DNA from: JAKVCB01 sp963578605
GTDB lineage: Bacteria > Planctomycetota > Planctomycetia > Pirellulales > Lacipirellulaceae
Assembly: GCA_963578605.1 (NCBI GenBank)
Contig: CAUZEA010000157.1
Coordinates: 1 to 10,127, forward strand
Direction: 5' to 3'
Length of the DNA: 10,127 nucleotides
Made by a program: the position numbers and the translations under genes. The notes under the pieces were generated by a model. It was not told where the DNA came from and did no database searches. It saw only the letters and a program-made list of their open reading frames with translations. Shown here one piece after another: positions 7,601 to 10,127 of this stretch; position 1 is the first letter of the stretch; every line of letters starts with the position of its first letter.

Positions 7601-8238
7601 TGGTCCTGGACGATGTCCTTGTGAACTTTGACGCCGATCGTACCAGGATTGCTGTGCAGGTTCTGCACGATTTTTCCAAGGACGGACACCAGGTGTTGTT
7701 TTTTACATGCCACGAACATGTGTGGCGGATGTTCCAGGAGATCAAAGCCGATGCGCGTCACTTGCCAGATCGGTGCGAAACCCTTACCTCGGTAGAACCT
7801 GTGGAAGCCAGGGCGATTCAATCCTCAAGCCCCGTTCCGGCACCCTGGGAAGAGGAAGTGGTGGAGATCGGCGAGCCGCAAACTGAACTTGATCTCCCGC
7901 ACAAACAACGGCGGAAAATCAGCCGAATTGAAGTCGTCGAATCCACCGAGCCGCTGCCCGATCATTTGTACGACGAAACGCTCGACCTTGAGCCCCCCCC
8001 CGTTACGGAGTTCGAATATGAATTCGAAGATCCAGGTCAAGAAGAGGGTCAGCCGACCGAAGTGGAGTATACATGGCGCAGTCGGCTGGATACCGCCGCG
8101 TCGATTGGTCCCCACCCGACACCGCAGGACGATCATTCTGGGGCACCAAACGTCGGTCCAATCGTCGAGCCACTCGTAGGCGTTGGCTCATCGGCGGTCG
8201 GGGAGCAGAAGCGGGTGGGCTCCGATTCAGGCCGCTAG
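4684..8238 (+). CDS. SbcC/YhaN-like coiled-coil AAA ATPase with central membrane hairpin and acidic tail
   Basis: The product is 1184 residues with SMC/Rad50-like architecture. The N-terminal half-head MRITDLHIDGFGVW carries Walker A GPNEAGKTT (31-39). Two long coiled-coil arms, rich in Glu, Leu, Gln and Arg, span about 200-470 and 540-900. The C-terminal half-head has signature LSTGTREQ (944-951), Walker B LPMVLDDVLVNFD (971-983) and an H-loop in FFTCHEH (His1010). LDD..VNFD after Walker B is typical of YhaN/AAA_27 proteins as I recall them, in place of the Asp-Glu of SbcC. Between the arms, where SbcC/Rad50 has a zinc hook, lie two hydrophobic helices (about 481-501 and 508-530) and no CxxC, which suggests a membrane-embedded apex. 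Residues from about 1035 form an acidic, Pro-rich, probably disordered tail with three Pro codons in a 9-C run. It most likely partners with the upstream phosphoesterase in DNA-end processing at the membrane; this is inferred. The Shine-Dalgarno sequence is weak. Confidence 0.9.
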   Translation: MRITDLHIDGFGVWHDLTLRRLSPDMTAFYGPNEAGKTTLLQFLRSVLYGISAERRKLYLPPLAGGLPGGWLKVDGGAGEVKIQRIADRGPNDVGKVTIFTPDGTEHGDRQLLEALEHVDELTYNNVFAVGLREIQELGTLSGTAAAQWLYRLASGVDRVSLYDVIHLLRGSLTRLLNVPDTKSTVRELVGRRELLQGELHELIEKGRRWAQSAVKLRELADEIQSLQDESKHLGKQGRQLETAINLKPLWIQREQLDEQIASYDHLVPLPDSAIAELKELNERIAGHQRERDVCKAQRKQLRDEVESLNINQMLEMNTSRLTGLEEQQEWIEGLERQRGELDEEIATLDDRYEAEHTRLADRWLGDGVHAEPVSPDLLDQLQPQARAIESAETLVERAEAELATRHHSERNCGDQLTATAANSDKRGLPGDIEATTNLVATLRNRLEVEQHVGRARRDLRDLRQKNYEFAESQLLSLDWFSFLLVAFVVSCVLVGSRLIGWLPAGSILHALAGWVGPLGIVGCIAAVVGKFVREWIAGDRLDAWELEREHAEDGLKQAQEEQKKLAEETPLADGSAALKLEQAEHHLSELEKTLPVENERRVAQQEIATAKSRLEQARKKHEVALGNWQNKVRSLGLAETVKPVDIDGIARFSRQLENLQERRAGRREECDRRRREFETVVKRVHNLAMETNLVEEEMSPLEQLAHMLEVHRHQQVQLKHRDELKTRARELKAEEARHARVVVGLTRRREAMFEQWSVEDEPALRQLADEHAKCDKLREKRKGVCREIVAAIGRRGSEKDFAASLAPEKIESLQQDFETITARDEQIDVELKGLLERRGQLVEQQRYRAEDRSLAHKQLEIDEIDQQISSARKAWRQRAVVYCMLERIREEYEKNRQPETLLEASGYLRKLTAGRYTRVWTPLAMDVLFVETADHESLPVEVLSTGTREQLFVSLRMAMVAMYGRRGIQLPMVLDDVLVNFDADRTRIAVQVLHDFSKDGHQVLFFTCHEHVWRMFQEIKADARHLPDRCETLTSVEPVEARAIQSSSPVPAPWEEEVVEIGEPQTELDLPHKQRRKISRIEVVESTEPLPDHLYDETLDLEPPPVTEFEYEFEDPGQEEGQPTEVEYTWRSRLDTAASIGPHPTPQDDHSGAPNVGPIVEPLVGVGSSAVGEQKRVGSDSGR
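7993..8001 (+). repeat. C9 homopolymer in the ATPase tail
   Basis: Nine consecutive C bases fill exactly three Pro codons (residues 1104-1106). The reading frame after the run stays acidic and Glu/Tyr-rich like the part before it, so no frameshift is apparent here. It is a possible slippage or sequencing-error site near the 3' end of the gene. Confidence 0.9.
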
Positions 8239-8425
8239 GGCGGTGGAGTTGATCTGAGACTCTCAAGGTGGTACCGCTGACGTAGAGCACACCGAAGCGG
8301 TTCTCGAGCCGATCGGCGGGCCAGTTCGGTTTTGCCCACGGGATTCTGATCGCTTGCCGGGGGTGCAACGTGCGTGGCCTGGATTGCTTGTGGACACCTG
8401 TCTCGATGTCCACTGGCGAGGTCAA
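8239..8425. other. Convergent intergenic region
   Basis: This 187-bp gap lies between two converging genes. I see no supportable gene. A minus-strand open frame that starts with TTG at 8425 continues into the ATPase tail, but its composition is not protein-like. The only structure noticed is the inverted repeat at 8390-8413. Confidence 0.5.
8390..8413 (-). terminator. Candidate hairpin downstream of the secreted-protein gene
   Basis: Perfect 7-bp arms gtggaca and tgtccac surround a 10-nt loop, 12 bases past the stop codon of the minus-strand gene. The position suits a transcription terminator or mRNA 3'-end stem. No T-tract follows on the minus strand, so a classic intrinsic terminator is not shown. 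Confidence 0.3.
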
Positions 8426-9835
8426 TCAGCCTTGACTCTTCTCGGCCCGCCCCAATGACCGTGTTCCCCGGCGAATTGCCGACAGGTATTTGTACCGTAC
8501 ATCAAGGTAACTGAAGCCCAGAAAGAGATTGGCCCCCAGCGACCCCATCAGGCCGATGCCCGTCATGACCAGCGAGATCCAGTTTTGTTGTGGGAGCAGG
8601 GTTGGCGGTCCGGCGGGACTCAAACCTGCCGGTTGAATCATTGGGGCATTCTGGGTTTGGCCCGGATTGAAGGTGGGTGGAAGTGTTGGTTGCCCGTTCC
8701 CATAATTCCGTAAAGCGTTGTTGAAACCAACCAACGGAGGTGCGTTGTTCAGCGCCGGGACAGAAGGTGTTTGCGCCGCGATGGAACTGCTGGGTCGTGG
8801 TTGGCCAGGTTGGTTTGGCCAGGGTGAAGCCGTCGGTGCAATGGGGAACAGATTGTTGGTTGCTGCGCCGTTGGAATATTTGTTGCCAGCGGTCGCAGGC
8901 CAGCGGCTACCGTCCGTGGAGGAATTACCGCCAGCGACCATTTCGTTTTGCCGATCGACGGGAATGACGTTCACCAGCCCGGTCGGGGCCAACTGCGGAG
9001 CCGTAGGGGATGCGGCTGCTGGCAGGGTGGGGACGGTGCGAAGTTCGCCTGCTTGACCGATATTGCCTGGCTGCCCATTGGCCGTGAACGCGGCGCCCCC
9101 AGCACCCATGTTCCATTCCGTGGTAGCCATTTGAGAGTTGGTTGCCGGGCGCCGATTTGCAAACGGGTTGAAGCCCGCGTCGCCCAGACCACTGGTGGAG
9201 AGAGTTGGCTGGGTGTTCAACGTGGGGATCGCGGACTGTCCGGCGGCAGTGGCAGGTGAGGTCGCCAACGGCTGCCCGGCGGCTATTGCCGGGGGAGTCT
9301 GCGGCGGGTACGGAGGAGGATTCACCAATCGTTCGGTAGTTTTGGTTACGGCTGCGCCTGCGCTACGGAGTTGCTTGCTGGTATCTCCGATGAAGTCGGC
9401 GGTGACCTGTTGAATCGTTTTGAGGGGGCCGGGCGATGAAGTACTAAACGTTCGATCGTATGCCCGTTCTAACTTGTGACCCGTTTCTCGAGCGGCATTG
9501 TTCACTGCATTGCCCAGGCCTGATCCTCTACTTGGGAGTTGTTGTCCTGCAGTCGGTATTGCCGGTTGCAAAGTAGACGGTCTGCCGGTGGCCGGATTCA
9601 CTGGTGGAATAGCGGCGCTGGGGATCACCCCGCCGGCGGTATCGTATCGACCGGCGGCGGGGTTCCCGCTCCAGCCTCCGGTGAGTTGCTGATACGTCGT
9701 TTGCTGAAGCGGCGCCTGCTGAACAGGCTTTACGGGTACCAGGTCTGGTTCGTGAGGGGGAGTCTCCGCAGTCACGGTGGGACGATAAACGATGGCAAAA
9801 ACGACGAAGACCAGGGAAAACTTGAAGGGATGCAT
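8426..9835 (-). CDS. Secreted low-complexity Pro/Gln/Ala/Thr/Asn-rich protein with C-terminal membrane anchor, unknown function
   Basis: I do not recognise this 469-residue product. Residues 1-23 form a clear Sec signal peptide: MHPFK, hydrophobic FSLVFVVFAIVY, then RPTVTA, with likely cleavage after Ala23. The mature part is low in complexity, rich in Pro, Gln, Ala, Thr, Asn and Gly, and contains no Cys. Residues about 107-171 are the only stretch that looks helical and folded (amphipathic, ending KTTERLVNPPPYPP). Degenerate motifs such as PAIAAGQ and PATAAGQ recur near 185-205. Near the C-terminus, residues 419-441 (WISLVMTGIGLMGSLGANLFL...) form a membrane helix, followed by a basic tail with RRGTRSLGR. 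This implies a type I topology: the bulk outside the inner membrane and a short cytoplasmic end. A cell-surface or envelope scaffold role is possible but unproven. The start is ATG 9835, placed directly before the signal peptide; only a weak GGA precedes it. The gene stands alone and converges on the ATPase gene. Confidence 0.82.
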   Translation of the reverse strand: MHPFKFSLVFVVFAIVYRPTVTAETPPHEPDLVPVKPVQQAPLQQTTYQQLTGGWSGNPAAGRYDTAGGVIPSAAIPPVNPATGRPSTLQPAIPTAGQQLPSRGSGLGNAVNNAARETGHKLERAYDRTFSTSSPGPLKTIQQVTADFIGDTSKQLRSAGAAVTKTTERLVNPPPYPPQTPPAIAAGQPLATSPATAAGQSAIPTLNTQPTLSTSGLGDAGFNPFANRRPATNSQMATTEWNMGAGGAAFTANGQPGNIGQAGELRTVPTLPAAASPTAPQLAPTGLVNVIPVDRQNEMVAGGNSSTDGSRWPATAGNKYSNGAATNNLFPIAPTASPWPNQPGQPRPSSSIAAQTPSVPALNNAPPLVGFNNALRNYGNGQPTLPPTFNPGQTQNAPMIQPAGLSPAGPPTLLPQQNWISLVMTGIGLMGSLGANLFLGFSYLDVRYKYLSAIRRGTRSLGRAEKSQG

Positions 9836-10000
9836 CTTGACGATTCCATTCGAAAAAAGTTCGACGTGGGAAGGTGCAAAGTCAGTCTCGCGCCCATTGC
9901 TCGTTGAGAACCAGACGCACCGTCGGCATTCTATCGCTGTCGTGACGATCTACCTAGAGAAATTGTCGACTGCCCTTGCCAGTTGGTAGCGTGATGGAAT
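9836..10000 (-). other. Upstream region of the secreted-protein gene
   Basis: This 165-bp noncoding stretch should contain the promoter of the minus-strand gene. A TAGAAT box on the minus strand (plus positions 9928-9933) resembles a -10 element but has no matching -35 at the proper distance. Nothing else is recognisable before the 13-bp repeat begins at 10001. Confidence 0.4.
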
Positions 10001-10127
10001 GGTGCGGTGTAACGGTGCGGTGTAACGGTGCGGTGTAACGGTGCGGTGTAACGGTGCGGTGTAACGGTGCGGTGTAACGGTGCGGTGTAACGGTGCGGTG
10101 TAACGGTGCGGTGTAACGGTGCGGTGT
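10001..10127. repeat. Perfect 13-bp tandem repeat, 9 full copies plus 10 bases
   Basis: The unit ggtgcggtgtaac is repeated without any mismatch from 10001 to 10117, followed by ten bases of a tenth copy up to the window edge. Thirteen is not a multiple of three, and frames through it quickly reach taa, so the array is noncoding. It lies upstream of the minus-strand secreted-protein gene. The unit is not palindromic and there are no spacers, so it is a minisatellite and not a CRISPR array. The true copy number is hidden by the edge. Confidence 0.97.

Noticed and set aside
8003..8425. Minus-strand open frame of 140 codons starting with TTG directly after the stop of the secreted-protein gene
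   Set aside because: It overlaps the ATPase tail, uses a rare start without a ribosome binding site and shows no recognisable motif.
9928..9933. Minus-strand TAGAAT as a -10 promoter element of the secreted-protein gene
   Set aside because: No recognisable -35 lies 16-18 bp upstream, and a six-base match is expected by chance.
10001..10127. CRISPR array, or replication iterons
   Set aside because: The 13-bp units are contiguous without spacers, which excludes CRISPR. No replication initiator gene, DnaA boxes or AT-rich stretch is nearby to support an origin.

Overview
This window looks like bacterial chromosome from a planctomycete, probably of the Pirellulales (Rhodopirellula/Blastopirellula-like). 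The evidence is the N-terminal sequence of the single-pass TPR protein at the left edge, the style of the SbcD/YhaO-like and YhaN-like pair, moderately high GC, and the near absence of Shine-Dalgarno sequences. Only one of the five starts has a consensus one. This assignment rests on remembered family resemblance, not on a search. No rRNA, tRNA, CRISPR array, insertion sequence or phage gene is visible.

Layout, left to right. (1) Positions 1-879, minus strand: a 3'-truncated gene for a membrane-anchored TPR protein (YfgM-like architecture). Its last visible codons are a perfect 12-bp tandem repeat encoding Asp-Thr-Glu-Pro, which runs off the left edge. (2) 880-1075: a divergent intergenic region with two small inverted repeats. 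(3) 1076-3130, plus: a complete UvrD/PcrA-type superfamily 1 helicase with a short basic tail in place of the usual C-terminal Tudor-like domain. (4) 3347-4606, plus: a SbcD/Mre11/YhaO-type metallophosphoesterase that has lost several canonical metal-site residues. (5) 4684-8238, plus: a 1184-residue SbcC/YhaN-like coiled-coil ATPase with a central two-helix membrane hairpin and a long acidic C-terminal tail. (6) 8426-9835, minus, convergent with the previous gene: a secreted, cysteine-free, Pro/Gln/Ala/Thr/Asn-rich protein with a signal peptide and a C-terminal transmembrane anchor, of unknown function. (7) 10001-10127: a 13-bp noncoding tandem repeat of at least nine perfect copies, running off the right edge.

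Genes 3 to 5 lie in the same direction and all belong to DNA-repair or DNA-processing families. The phosphoesterase and the ATPase are 77 bp apart and almost certainly work as a pair, as SbcD-SbcC and YhaO-YhaN do. The helicase is 216 bp upstream and may be transcribed separately. The most interesting points are the degenerate nuclease active site paired with a membrane-hairpin SMC-like ATPase, and the two unrelated perfect tandem repeats that bound the window. The repeats suggest that the window is a whole contig broken at repeats. I do not see a clearly new multi-gene system.
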